NCBI GenBank assembly: GCA_902575715.1
Contig: CACGSI010000005.1
Span: 1 to 44,451 of the forward strand
Direction of reading: 5' to 3'
Source: an uncultured SAR324 cluster bacterium
GTDB taxonomy: Bacteria > SAR324 > NAC60-12
Length of the DNA: 44,451 nucleotides
Below, in pieces: positions 36,918-44,451 of the stretch. Within the stretch, counting starts at the first letter, position 1. Each line of letters starts with the position of its first letter. The position numbers and the translations under genes were made by a program. The notes below the pieces were generated by a model. That model saw only the letters and a program-made list of their open reading frames with translations, was not told the DNA's origin and did not search any database.

Positions 36918-38355
36918 ATTGATCTTGAGCTATTTTTGTTAATTCTAAATTTGAATGTTTCAAAACATTTTCAAAAGTTTCTTCCCATGGCAAAAATAAA
37001 TCAGGTATCTTATATTTCAAAAGATGTTTTTCTAAAAAATTTCTTAACTTAAATTCAGAAAAACCGTCCACATATTTTACAAAGACAACCGGTCTCTTTC
37101 CAAATTCAATATCTTTAACTGAAACGACCTTTGCCTGATGAACCATTTCGCTCTTGTACATTAAATTTTCTATTTCCTCAGGAAATATATTTTCACCCCC
37201 TGAAATAAACATTCCATCGATTCTTCCAAAAATTTTTATAAATTTTTTTTGATACAAATTATTATTTTTAATGTTTTTTCCCTTTTTGCTCCAGTTACCT
37301 AAATCTCCCGTTTTAAACCATCCATTTTTATTAAAAGGTTTAATTAATTTTTCTTTCTCATAGTACCCTAAGAACCGAGTTTTCCCTCGCACTTCTATTT
37401 CACTAACTTTAGATATCCTTACCTCTCTGTATGGTAAAATTCTATAGGCATCTTTTGAACCCGTTGCCACCTGAGATGCCATCTCAGTAGATCCGTAAGT
37501 AACCTTTAATTTAAGTCCTAGTTTTGATGACTCCTTTAATAAGGGCATTGGTATATTTCCTCCACCTAGCAATATAAGTTTCAATTTTCTTAAAGAATCT
37601 CGACCATTTTTTGTCTTCAAAAGCCTGTAGAGTTGAGTAGGAACTAGTGAAAGATGAGTAATTTTGTAGTTTTTAATAATTTCACCCATTTTATCTTTCT
37701 TTGATGGAGAGACCATTGCCGCACCTGAAAGTAAAATTCTAAAAAAAATAGCTATACCTCCTACATGATAAAGTGGCAAAGATAATAACCATCGATCTCC
37801 TGGATTTAAAGGCTCAAATTCGTTCGAACCTAATGCACTATAAAAATGGTTTCCAACTGAATGAACAACCGCTTTTTCAAAACCACTGCTTCCAGAAGTA
37901 AAAATTATTGTGCCCCATGCTCTAGAATTAATTAAAAGTTTCTTCTTATTAAATTTTAAATTTAAAAATTTTTTCTCTTCAATTGAATATGAATTATTAG
38001 AATTATTTTCTGAAAAGTGTTTGTAAAATATACCTAAAATTCCTTCTATATGTCTCTCTTTACAGCCAACTTTTTTTAGTAATTTTTTTCTTTTGTAAAC
38101 AGGTAATGAAGAGTTTAAAGGAACCGCAATTGCTCTTTTAAACCATAACGCCAATAAGCTTTTTAGAACAATCTCTGAATTAGATGCGGGTAAAGCTACT
38201 ATTTCATTGGGCTTTATATCTAAAGATTCACTAAAATGAAATGATTCTTCAAAAAACTCTCTAAATTTCCAGATTCGCTTTTCATTTATTAATAAATTAT
38301 TTTCTGAAAATTTTTCTAAAATTTGTAAAAATATATCGTTTTTAACTTCAAACAT
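36889..38355 (-). CDS. menE: o-Succinylbenzoate-CoA ligase
   Basis: This adenylate-forming enzyme activates o-succinylbenzoate with CoA for MenB. The 488-residue protein shows the P-loop FTSGSSGFEKAVVHS, LSLPLYHVGGIAI, the GSTEMASQ motif in place of the usual YGxTE, GWFKTGDLG, and the hinge GGENIFPEEIE. The C-terminal lysine region is LLKYKIPDLF. Similarity to general AMP ligases is broad, and the operon with menB, menA and menC decides the assignment. It begins four bases after the menC stop. Confidence 0.92.
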   Translation of the reverse strand: MFEVKNDIFLQILEKFSENNLLINEKRIWKFREFFEESFHFSESLDIKPNEIVALPASNSEIVLKSLLALWFKRAIAVPLNSSLPVYKRKKLLKKVGCKERHIEGILGIFYKHFSENNSNNSYSIEEKKFLNLKFNKKKLLINSRAWGTIIFTSGSSGFEKAVVHSVGNHFYSALGSNEFEPLNPGDRWLLSLPLYHVGGIAIFFRILLSGAAMVSPSKKDKMGEIIKNYKITHLSLVPTQLYRLLKTKNGRDSLRKLKLILLGGGNIPMPLLKESSKLGLKLKVTYGSTEMASQVATGSKDAYRILPYREVRISKVSEIEVRGKTRFLGYYEKEKLIKPFNKNGWFKTGDLGNWSKKGKNIKNNNLYQKKFIKIFGRIDGMFISGGENIFPEEIENLMYKSEMVHQAKVVSVKDIEFGKRPVVFVKYVDGFSEFKLRNFLEKHLLKYKIPDLFLPWEETFENVLKHSNLELTKIAQDQFDIFIKKRT

Positions 38356-38359
38356 AAAA

Positions 38360-39469
38360 TTAAAATGAAGTTAAAATTGTTCCACTATCAACAAGTTGCA
38401 AATAGCTATTTTTTGCTTGAGGCCAAGATTCTGGAATCTTATAAAAACCATTTTTTATCTCAAATGGAGGATCTATTATATCATGCTTGAACCATTTTGC
38501 AGTATCAAGTCCGGTAGGTATTTGTTTCTTAATAAGATTTGCTGCTATGTAAGCATTCCAATTTAAACCAAGACCACTTTCAAAAGAACTACTTAAGACC
38601 ACATTTACATCTTTTTTTTCTGCATAATCTACCCACAATTTAGTTTTATTCCAACCGCCCAAAATCGATGGTTTAAGAACAAATGTCTCAATTCCTTCCT
38701 TTGGTAGATTATTAGGATTAGGATTTTCCCAAATAGTCTCATCTAATGCAAATGGGACTTTTGTTTCGGCATGCAACTTCTCAATTTTTGAAATATCATT
38801 TATAGGTTCTTCGCAATATTGAATATTATATTCATTTACATAATTACAAAATTTTAATGCTTCATTCCAAGACCATAAACGATTAGCATCTAGCCTAATC
38901 TCAATTTTATCTCCCAGGAATTTTCGAGCTAATTTAACACGATTCAAATCTTCGTTAACACTTAGTTGTCCAACCTTAATTTTTATTGTTTTAAAACCTT
39001 CATCAAATAATTGTCTACATTCATTTTCAAGCTTTTTCCCTGAACCAACTGCTAAACCATTCACAGGAATTTTAATACATTTTTTTTTAAAAATTTTATT
39101 TTTTTTATTTTCATTATGAGTTTGATCATCAAGAAAATTTTTTAAGTTGTTTAGAAGTGTTCTCCTAGCCATATCCAATCCAAAACTTACTGAAGAAAAT
39201 AAACTTTTCTTAGGCTTATTAAAGAATATATCCTCATTAGAAAGATGATTTATTATTTGTTTTTCAGCAAGATAGTAAGACTCTGGGTGAAGTCCTGGAA
39301 GTGAAGCTATTTCTCCTTCACCAAATATTTCATCAGATAATTCCCCATCGCAATCATCATACAATCTCAGAATATGTCCCTTACGCTTATTAAGCTTGCA
39401 GCGAAGCAAATACAAAGACTCTTTAAAATTTATTGAATAACTAAAAAGTTCCCAACGTAACTTTTTCAT
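38360..39469 (-). CDS. menC: o-Succinylbenzoate synthase
   Basis: This enolase-superfamily enzyme dehydrates SHCHC to o-succinylbenzoate. ATG 39469 is chosen over upstream in-frame TTG 39487 and GTG 39484 because it avoids overlap with menA and follows its TAG by two bases; the product is 369 residues. The KxK motif (FKTIKIKVG), metal ligands (RLDANRLW; YCEEPI; LDET) and LKPSILGG lie in the expected order of the muconate-lactonizing-enzyme fold. It is embedded between menA and menE. Confidence 0.93.
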   Translation of the reverse strand: MKKLRWELFSYSINFKESLYLLRCKLNKRKGHILRLYDDCDGELSDEIFGEGEIASLPGLHPESYYLAEKQIINHLSNEDIFFNKPKKSLFSSVSFGLDMARRTLLNNLKNFLDDQTHNENKKNKIFKKKCIKIPVNGLAVGSGKKLENECRQLFDEGFKTIKIKVGQLSVNEDLNRVKLARKFLGDKIEIRLDANRLWSWNEALKFCNYVNEYNIQYCEEPINDISKIEKLHAETKVPFALDETIWENPNPNNLPKEGIETFVLKPSILGGWNKTKLWVDYAEKKDVNVVLSSSFESGLGLNWNAYIAANLIKKQIPTGLDTAKWFKHDIIDPPFEIKNGFYKIPESWPQAKNSYLQLVDSGTILTSF

Positions 39470-39471
39470 TT

Positions 39472-40359
39472 CTATCCAATCCACCAACCTATAGAAAAAA
39501 TAATTCCATACAATAAAATTATTTTCCCTGTATTACTCAAAGTCTTATTTAGCTCTGGACCATTTTCATAGAGAACACTTCGGATAACAAAATAACCCGG
39601 AATAAAAATTAATAAAGAAAAACATATAAACCAACGAGAATCAATATAAATGGCTAATAAAACAGGAGTTAAGAGAGCAGTAACAAAAGTAAAAATATAT
39701 TCTCCTCTAGCGAAACTAGGCCCAAAACGAACCGCTAAAGTTTTTTTCCCAGATTTTTTATCAGTGGGTTCATCTCTTAAATTATTGATGGATAATAAAG
39801 AAATTGCCAAAAAACCTGGTCCCATTCCAGCAATAAATACTTCTAATGGTAATTCCATTGCTTGAACATAAAAAGTACCACACAATGCTATCGGACCGAA
39901 AAAAATAAATACGAAGATATCTCCCAAACCAATATACCCTATCGGAATGGGACCACCAGTGTATAATAATCCAGAAACTATCGAAAGTATGCCTATAATA
40001 ACTATCGGCCAACCTCCTCTAATAACTAGATAAACCCCTATAAGCATAGATAACCCAAATACTAACGTAAAAATATAAAACATTTTTTCTGGTGATACCA
40101 GCCCCGCCTGAGTAACTCTGGCTGGACCTATTCTTTCTTTTGTATCTGCCCCTTTTAAAAAATCAAAATAGTCATTTGACAAATTTGTTCCTATTTGAAT
40201 CAAAAGGGCACTGAAAAAACAGGCTATTGCTGTAATAAAGTGACCTTTATTTGATGAGAACGCCATAATGGTTCCAATCAAAACTGGCGAAACTGTAACG
40301 CTTAAAGTTTTTGGTCTTATAGCCATATAGGCAATACTTAAGTAATCAGAGAATTTCAT
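39472..40359 (-). CDS. menA: 1,4-dihydroxy-2-naphthoate polyprenyltransferase
   Basis: This membrane UbiA-family prenyltransferase attaches the isoprenoid tail to dihydroxynaphthoate. The 295-residue protein has about eight spans and both aspartate-rich prenyl-diphosphate sites: [11 protein letters not shown] and [22 protein letters not shown]. Its ATG overlaps the menB stop by four bases (ATGA). Confidence 0.96.
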   Translation of the reverse strand: MKFSDYLSIAYMAIRPKTLSVTVSPVLIGTIMAFSSNKGHFITAIACFFSALLIQIGTNLSNDYFDFLKGADTKERIGPARVTQAGLVSPEKMFYIFTLVFGLSMLIGVYLVIRGGWPIVIIGILSIVSGLLYTGGPIPIGYIGLGDIFVFIFFGPIALCGTFYVQAMELPLEVFIAGMGPGFLAISLLSINNLRDEPTDKKSGKKTLAVRFGPSFARGEYIFTFVTALLTPVLLAIYIDSRWFICFSLLIFIPGYFVIRSVLYENGPELNKTLSNTGKIILLYGIIFSIGWWIG

Positions 40360-41183
40360 GGACTTCTTGTAAATTTTTTAAAATCCGGTTTTCGTTTTTC
40401 TAGGTATGCATTTCGACCTTCTTGTCCTTCTTCAGACATATAGTAAAGCAATGTTGCATTTCCTGCCAATTCCTGCAATCCTGCCTGACCATCACAGTCA
40501 GCATTTAATGATGATTTTATACATCGAAGCGCTATTGGAGAATGCTTTAAAATTTCTCTTGACCAATTTAGAGTTTCTTCTTCTAATTTTTCTAAAGACA
40601 CAACTGCATTTACTAATCCCATTTCCAATGCTTGATTTGCATTGTATTGTCTACACAAAAACCAAATCTCTCTCGCCTTTTTTTGACCAACAATTCTTGC
40701 TAAATAGCTCGAACCGTAACCTCCATCGAAAGAACCAACTTTTGGTCCAGTCTGACCAAATATTGCATTTTCAGAAGCAATTGTTATGTCACATATAACA
40801 TGCAAAACATGTCCTCCGCCTATAGCGTATCCTGCCACCATAGCTATCACAGGTTTTGGACAAGTTCTTATTTCACGTTGAAAATCCAAAACATTGAGTC
40901 TCATGTGACCTGTTTCGTTATCTTCATATCCTTTATCACCTCTAACACGCTGGTCGCCTCCAGAACAAAATGCTTTTTCTCCCGCACCAGTAAGAATTAT
41001 AACTCCAATTTCACTATCATCCTTAGCATCATCAAGAGCAGAACGCATTTCTCTAACGGTCAAGGGTCTAAATGCATTTCTAACTTCAGGACGATTAATA
41101 GTTATTTTAGCTATACCTTCATCAGATTTCTCAAAAATGATATCAACATAAATTCCACATTTTTTCCAATAATTTTTAGTCAT
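40356..41183 (-). CDS. menB: 1,4-dihydroxy-2-naphthoyl-CoA synthase
   Basis: This crotonase-fold enzyme cyclises o-succinylbenzoyl-CoA. The 275-residue protein has the oxyanion-hole segment [27 protein letters not shown], and the MenB-specific [19 protein letters not shown]; the C-terminus is [18 protein letters not shown]. The start ATG 41183 has GGAGA at five bases. It is the first gene of menB-menA-menC-menE-unknown; the divergent spacer to rplU (41184-41354) must carry its promoter. Confidence 0.97.
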   Translation of the reverse strand: MTKNYWKKCGIYVDIIFEKSDEGIAKITINRPEVRNAFRPLTVREMRSALDDAKDDSEIGVIILTGAGEKAFCSGGDQRVRGDKGYEDNETGHMRLNVLDFQREIRTCPKPVIAMVAGYAIGGGHVLHVICDITIASENAIFGQTGPKVGSFDGGYGSSYLARIVGQKKAREIWFLCRQYNANQALEMGLVNAVVSLEKLEEETLNWSREILKHSPIALRCIKSSLNADCDGQAGLQELAGNATLLYYMSEEGQEGRNAYLEKRKPDFKKFTRSP

Positions 41184-41354
41184 TATTCTCCATAAATATA
41201 TTTAAAAATTTAAATAATTGTATTTTAGCATAGGTTTAAAACCAAGACGACAAAAAATCACTGTATATTTTAGAAATAATTTTTTAAAAAGCTTGCTAAA
41301 AATAGATAATAAATGTATTATTTCGACATTATTTTAAAGTTCACATTAAAAAAA

Positions 41355-41804
41355 ATGTTTGCAATTTTTCGAAAAGACGGGAAACAGTATCATGTTAATG
41401 AAGGCGATACTATTCGATTAGATAAAATTAAATCTGAACCTGGTAGTATTTTTGAAGCTAACGAAGTTTTAGCAATTAGTGAAAAAAAAGGAGACTTTGT
41501 ATTTGGAACACCGATTTTAAAAGATGCTAAAATAATTGGTAAAATTTTAAGTCACGGTAAGGACAAAAAAGTTATTGTTTTTAAACGTAAAAGAAGAAAA
41601 ACATATAGAAGAAAATATGGTCACCGACAAACACACACTTTGGTAAAAATCGAAACTATAAATAGTAAAGCCTCATCAGAAAAGAATAATAAATCAGATA
41701 GTCTTGTGCCCAAGAAAGATGAAACAAAAAAAAGCCAATCAAAAAGGGCCCCTACAGCAAGCACTTCTATGAAAAAAAAAACAAATAAAAATATTAACAA
41801 ATAA
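41355..41804 (+). CDS. rplU: Ribosomal protein L21 with a lysine-rich C-terminal extension
   Basis: This is a structural component of the 50S subunit. The L21 domain (FAIFRKDGKQYHVNEGDTIRLDKI ... KVIVFKRKRRKTYRRKYGHRQ) fills residues 1-103, the normal size. About 46 further residues are rich in lysine, serine and threonine, as in the tail-extended L21 of some alphaproteobacteria and others. ATG 41355 (MFAIF) is chosen over the in-frame ATG at 41313, because bacterial L21 begins at M-F-A. Neither has a Shine-Dalgarno sequence. rpmA follows 34 bases later. Confidence 0.95.
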   Translation: MFAIFRKDGKQYHVNEGDTIRLDKIKSEPGSIFEANEVLAISEKKGDFVFGTPILKDAKIIGKILSHGKDKKVIVFKRKRRKTYRRKYGHRQTHTLVKIETINSKASSEKNNKSDSLVPKKDETKKSQSKRAPTASTSMKKKTNKNINK

Positions 41805-41838
41805 TTATTATTAAAAATCTTTTAAGAACATTCTAGAC

Positions 41839-42120
41839 ATGGCTCATAAAAAAGCAGGTGGTAGCAGTAGAAATGGAAGAGATTCACAAGGGCAACGCAG
41901 AGGTGTGAAAAAATTTGGAGGAGAATTAGTAAAAGCTGGCAATATTTTAGTTCGCCAAGTAGGCTCCTCATTTCATGCTGGTGAAAATGTTGGAACAGGA
42001 AAAGATTATACTTTGTTTTCAAAAGTAGCAGGAGAAGTGAAATTTGTTAAGAAGGGAAGAGGAAAAAATAAGCGAAAATACATTAATGTTACACCTTTAG
42101 ACTCCGCAGTTTCTGCATAA
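41839..42120 (+). CDS. rpmA: Ribosomal protein L27
   Basis: This is a 50S protein near the peptidyl-transferase centre. The 93-residue product starts [20 protein letters not shown], the canonical unprocessed N-terminus, and contains [27 protein letters not shown] and the basic C-terminal tail. The rplU-rpmA pair is the conserved bacterial arrangement; here trpS follows by nine bases instead of the usual obgE. Confidence 0.97.
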   Translation: MAHKKAGGSSRNGRDSQGQRRGVKKFGGELVKAGNILVRQVGSSFHAGENVGTGKDYTLFSKVAGEVKFVKKGRGKNKRKYINVTPLDSAVSA

Positions 42121-42129
42121 ATTTGAAAT

Positions 42130-43101
42130 ATGGAGGCGAGACCTCGTTCACTCTCTGGCATAAAGCCCACGGGAATACCTCACCTAGGGAACTATCTAGG
42201 TATGATTAAACCGGCGATAAAATTACAGGAAACACACGAGTCTTTTTACTTCATTGCTGACTACCACGCACTGACATCCATAAGAGACCCCGCAATAATT
42301 AATAAAAACTTATTCGACCTTACCGCTGTTTTTGTTGCTCTGGGAATGGATTTCGAGAAAAATGCTTTTTTTAGACAATCAGACGTTCCAGAGGTTACAG
42401 AATTGACTTGGATTCTTTCATGTATTACTCCAAAAGGATTGATGGAAAGAGCACATGCTAATAAAGATGCTATTGCAAAAAACCAAGAAATCAACATGGG
42501 TCTATTCTGCTATCCCATTCTTATGGCATGCGATATCTTGATTTATGATTCGAATTTTGTTCCAGTTGGACAGGATCAAAAACAACATTTAGAAATAACT
42601 AGAGATCTTGCTATGAGATTTAATAATATTTACGGGGATGTTTTTGTTATCCCTGAAGCTATAATTCAAAAAAATGTAGCCACAATACCAGGAGTTGACG
42701 GAAGGAAGATGAGTAAATCCTATGGTAATGTTATACCTTTATTCGCTCCAGAAAAAGAACTTAGAAAAGCAATTATGAAAATAACAACTGACTCAAAATC
42801 AGTAAATGATCCAAAAGATCCAGAAACATGTAATATTTTTTCTCTTTTTAAAAGTTTTGCTAACGAAAATGAAAAAAATGATTTAGCTGCACTTTATCAA
42901 AATGGTGGTATGGGCTATGGTGAGGCAAAACAAATATGTTTCGAAAAACTTAATTCAGAACTGAAAGAACCAAGAGAAATATACCATGAAATTCGAGATG
43001 ATAAAAAGAAACTGAGAGAAATTTTGGAATTAGGAAGAGAAAAAGCTCGTTTTATTGCAAGAAAAGTTAATCAAAGAATACGAGATAAAGTTGGTATTTA
43101 A
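42130..43101 (+). CDS. trpS: Tryptophanyl-tRNA synthetase
   Basis: This class I synthetase charges tRNA-Trp. The 323-residue protein is of the short bacterial form. The HIGH-like motif is PTGIPHLGNYLG, DYHALTSI and the tryptophan-site GLFCYPILMACDIL are clear, and KMSKS occurs as RKMSKSYGN. It starts nine bases after rpmA, without an obvious ribosome site. Confidence 0.97.
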   Translation: MEARPRSLSGIKPTGIPHLGNYLGMIKPAIKLQETHESFYFIADYHALTSIRDPAIINKNLFDLTAVFVALGMDFEKNAFFRQSDVPEVTELTWILSCITPKGLMERAHANKDAIAKNQEINMGLFCYPILMACDILIYDSNFVPVGQDQKQHLEITRDLAMRFNNIYGDVFVIPEAIIQKNVATIPGVDGRKMSKSYGNVIPLFAPEKELRKAIMKITTDSKSVNDPKDPETCNIFSLFKSFANENEKNDLAALYQNGGMGYGEAKQICFEKLNSELKEPREIYHEIRDDKKKLREILELGREKARFIARKVNQRIRDKVGI

Positions 43102-43137
43102 AAAAATTATTTTAGTATATTAAATCCATTCAAAAAG

Positions 43138-44451
43138 ATGATCCCTGAAATTTTATCCTCACGCTACTCTAGCATAAAAATAAATGAAATTTGGTCTCCC
43201 AAAGGAAAAATAATTTTAGAGAGAGAATTTTGGATTGTTGTAATGAAAGCACAAAAAAATTTAGGTATTAATATTCCTGATTCGGCAATAACAGCATATG
43301 AAAAAGTATATAATGACATTGATCTGGAAAGTATTTCAAAAAGAGAAAAAATATTAAGACATGATGTTAGTGCTAGGTTAGAGGAATTTTCTAGACTAGC
43401 TGGTTATAATCACATTCATAAAGGAATGACTAGCCGAGATTTAACAGATAATGTTGAGCAATTACAAATTCTTCGTTCTCTACGTTTAATCAGAATCAAA
43501 ACTATCTCTTTGCTATATAAACTTGCTAAATGGAGTTTGAAAACAAAAGAAATTATTCTAGCAAGTCGTACGCATAATGTACCTGCACAACCAACAACTC
43601 TAGGAAAGAGACTATCAATGTTTGGTGAAGAAATTTTGTTTGCCTTAAATAGACTTGATCATCTAATTGAAATTTATCCTATAAGAGGTCTAAAAGGAGC
43701 TGTTGGAACTCAACTAGACCAACTTACATTGTTAAAAGGTGACAAAGAAAAAATTAAAAAAATAGAAGAAAAAATTTCAGAACATTTTGGATGTAAAATT
43801 TTTTTAAATTCTGTTGGTCAAGTTTATCCTAGAAGTTTGGATATGGAAACTGTTAATGCCCTGATAACTCTTAGCGCAGGAATTTCCAATTTTGCTAAAA
43901 CAATTAGATTAATGGCTGGCCAAGGCCTCGCTAGTGAAGGTTTCAAATCTGGACAAATAGGATCTTCAGCTATGCCTCACAAAATAAATGCACGCACATC
44001 TGAAAGAATCAACGGACTGCATAATATTCTCAAAGGATATAGTACTATGCTTGCTGGACTGAGCGGTGACCAATGGAACGAAGGGGATGTTTCTTGTTCT
44101 GTGGTTAGACGAGTTGCTCTTCCAGGTTCTTTTTTTGCTTCAGATGGACAACTGGAAGCTTGCCTTACTGTTATAAATGAGATGGAATTTTTTGAACAAA
44201 TGATAGCGAATGAACTAAAAAATTTCCTACCTTTAGTTGCTACAACCAAAATACTCATGGAATCAATGAACAAGGGAAGTAAACGTGAAAAAGTATATGA
44301 AGCTATCAAGGAACACTCCAATATAGTAAGTGTAAAGCTTAGAAAAGGTGAAATAATCGAAAACGACTTGCCACAAAGAATTGCCAATGATCCAAGAATT
44401 CCAATGGATTTAAAAGAGATAGAGGCAATTCTAAAAAACCCTAAAAATTTC
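43138..44451 (+). CDS. purB: Adenylosuccinate lyase (partial, runs off the right edge)
   Basis: The enzyme cleaves SAICAR and adenylosuccinate in purine synthesis. ATG 43138 opens 438 codons with no stop before the window ends. Hallmarks are RHDVSARLEEF, the H-bearing KGMTSRDLTDN, SRTHNVPAQPTTLG, and the fumarase-superfamily signature GQIGSSAMPHKINARTSERI. Residues ~150-290 read as the central helical bundle. The whole protein is expected to be ~450-480 residues, so only a short C-terminal piece is missing. Confidence 0.94.
   Translation, partial: MIPEILSSRYSSIKINEIWSPKGKIILEREFWIVVMKAQKNLGINIPDSAITAYEKVYNDIDLESISKREKILRHDVSARLEEFSRLAGYNHIHKGMTSRDLTDNVEQLQILRSLRLIRIKTISLLYKLAKWSLKTKEIILASRTHNVPAQPTTLGKRLSMFGEEILFALNRLDHLIEIYPIRGLKGAVGTQLDQLTLLKGDKEKIKKIEEKISEHFGCKIFLNSVGQVYPRSLDMETVNALITLSAGISNFAKTIRLMAGQGLASEGFKSGQIGSSAMPHKINARTSERINGLHNILKGYSTMLAGLSGDQWNEGDVSCSVVRRVALPGSFFASDGQLEACLTVINEMEFFEQMIANELKNFLPLVATTKILMESMNKGSKREKVYEAIKEHSNIVSVKLRKGEIIENDLPQRIANDPRIPMDLKEIEAILKNPKNF

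Noticed and set aside
41313..41354. N-terminal 14-residue extension of L21 from ATG 41313
   Set aside because: Bacterial L21 starts at M-F-A, which is ATG 41355; the upstream codons look non-coding and have no ribosome site.
43977..44387. 136-residue frame on the minus strand inside purB
   Set aside because: It lies wholly opposite well-conserved purB coding sequence, including its signature motif, and shows no recognisable domain.

Overview
The window is AT-rich (by eye roughly 30% GC over most of its length) and bacterial, with densely packed genes, many short overlaps and AT-rich spacers. It carries a full set of menaquinone genes from B, A, C and E, an ETF:menaquinone-oxidoreductase-like iron-sulfur protein, alpha/beta glycyl-tRNA synthetase, an Aap-type amino-acid ABC importer and an HPr protein without sugar-PTS partners. 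Together these fit a Gram-negative, probably marine, heterotroph with a menaquinone-based respiratory chain. A deltaproteobacterial or SAR324-like lineage is my best guess. That is inference, because the window has no rRNA.

Region 1 (1-7594) is accessory DNA abutting the 3' end of a tRNA-Ser(GCU) gene. It holds two full-length paralogues (one cut by the window edge) that share a HEPN-type R-x4-H motif, with a multi-span membrane protein between them flanked by two gene remnants. Divergently transcribed are a small membrane protein and a two-nuclease protein (Cas4-like plus DEDDy-type, DUF2779). A 5'-truncated McrC-type restriction nuclease lies next to the tRNA. The 5' parts of both HEPN-motif genes are visibly richer in G+C than their 3' parts and than the host genes. 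I read this as a worn defence island at a tRNA integration site.

Region 2 (7684-18737) is mostly core metabolism: folE, a divergent HisG-like protein with extensions, the ETF-menaquinone oxidoreductase-like protein on the minus strand, a DUF6279-type lipoprotein, and a plus-strand run metK-ptsH-aroE-xseA-gloB-CDF transporter with very tight junctions.

Region 3 (18764-30191) contains a minus-strand cluster of an unknown 586-aa protein, glyQ, glyS and a GT39-type glycosyltransferase. It is followed by an EamA permease and a DadA-like oxidoreductase on the plus strand, then prmC, DAHP synthase and tRNA-Pro(GGG) on the minus strand. The 362-nt spacer after tRNA-Pro has no gene I can support.

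Region 4 (30192-41183, all minus strand) has a DUF445 membrane protein, a DUF3015-like secreted protein, the aapJQMP importer with a strong RNA hairpin between aapJ and aapQ, and the menaquinone operon menB-menA-menC-menE followed by an unknown 282-aa gene. Region 5 (41355-end, plus strand) has rplU-rpmA-trpS and the first 438 codons of purB.
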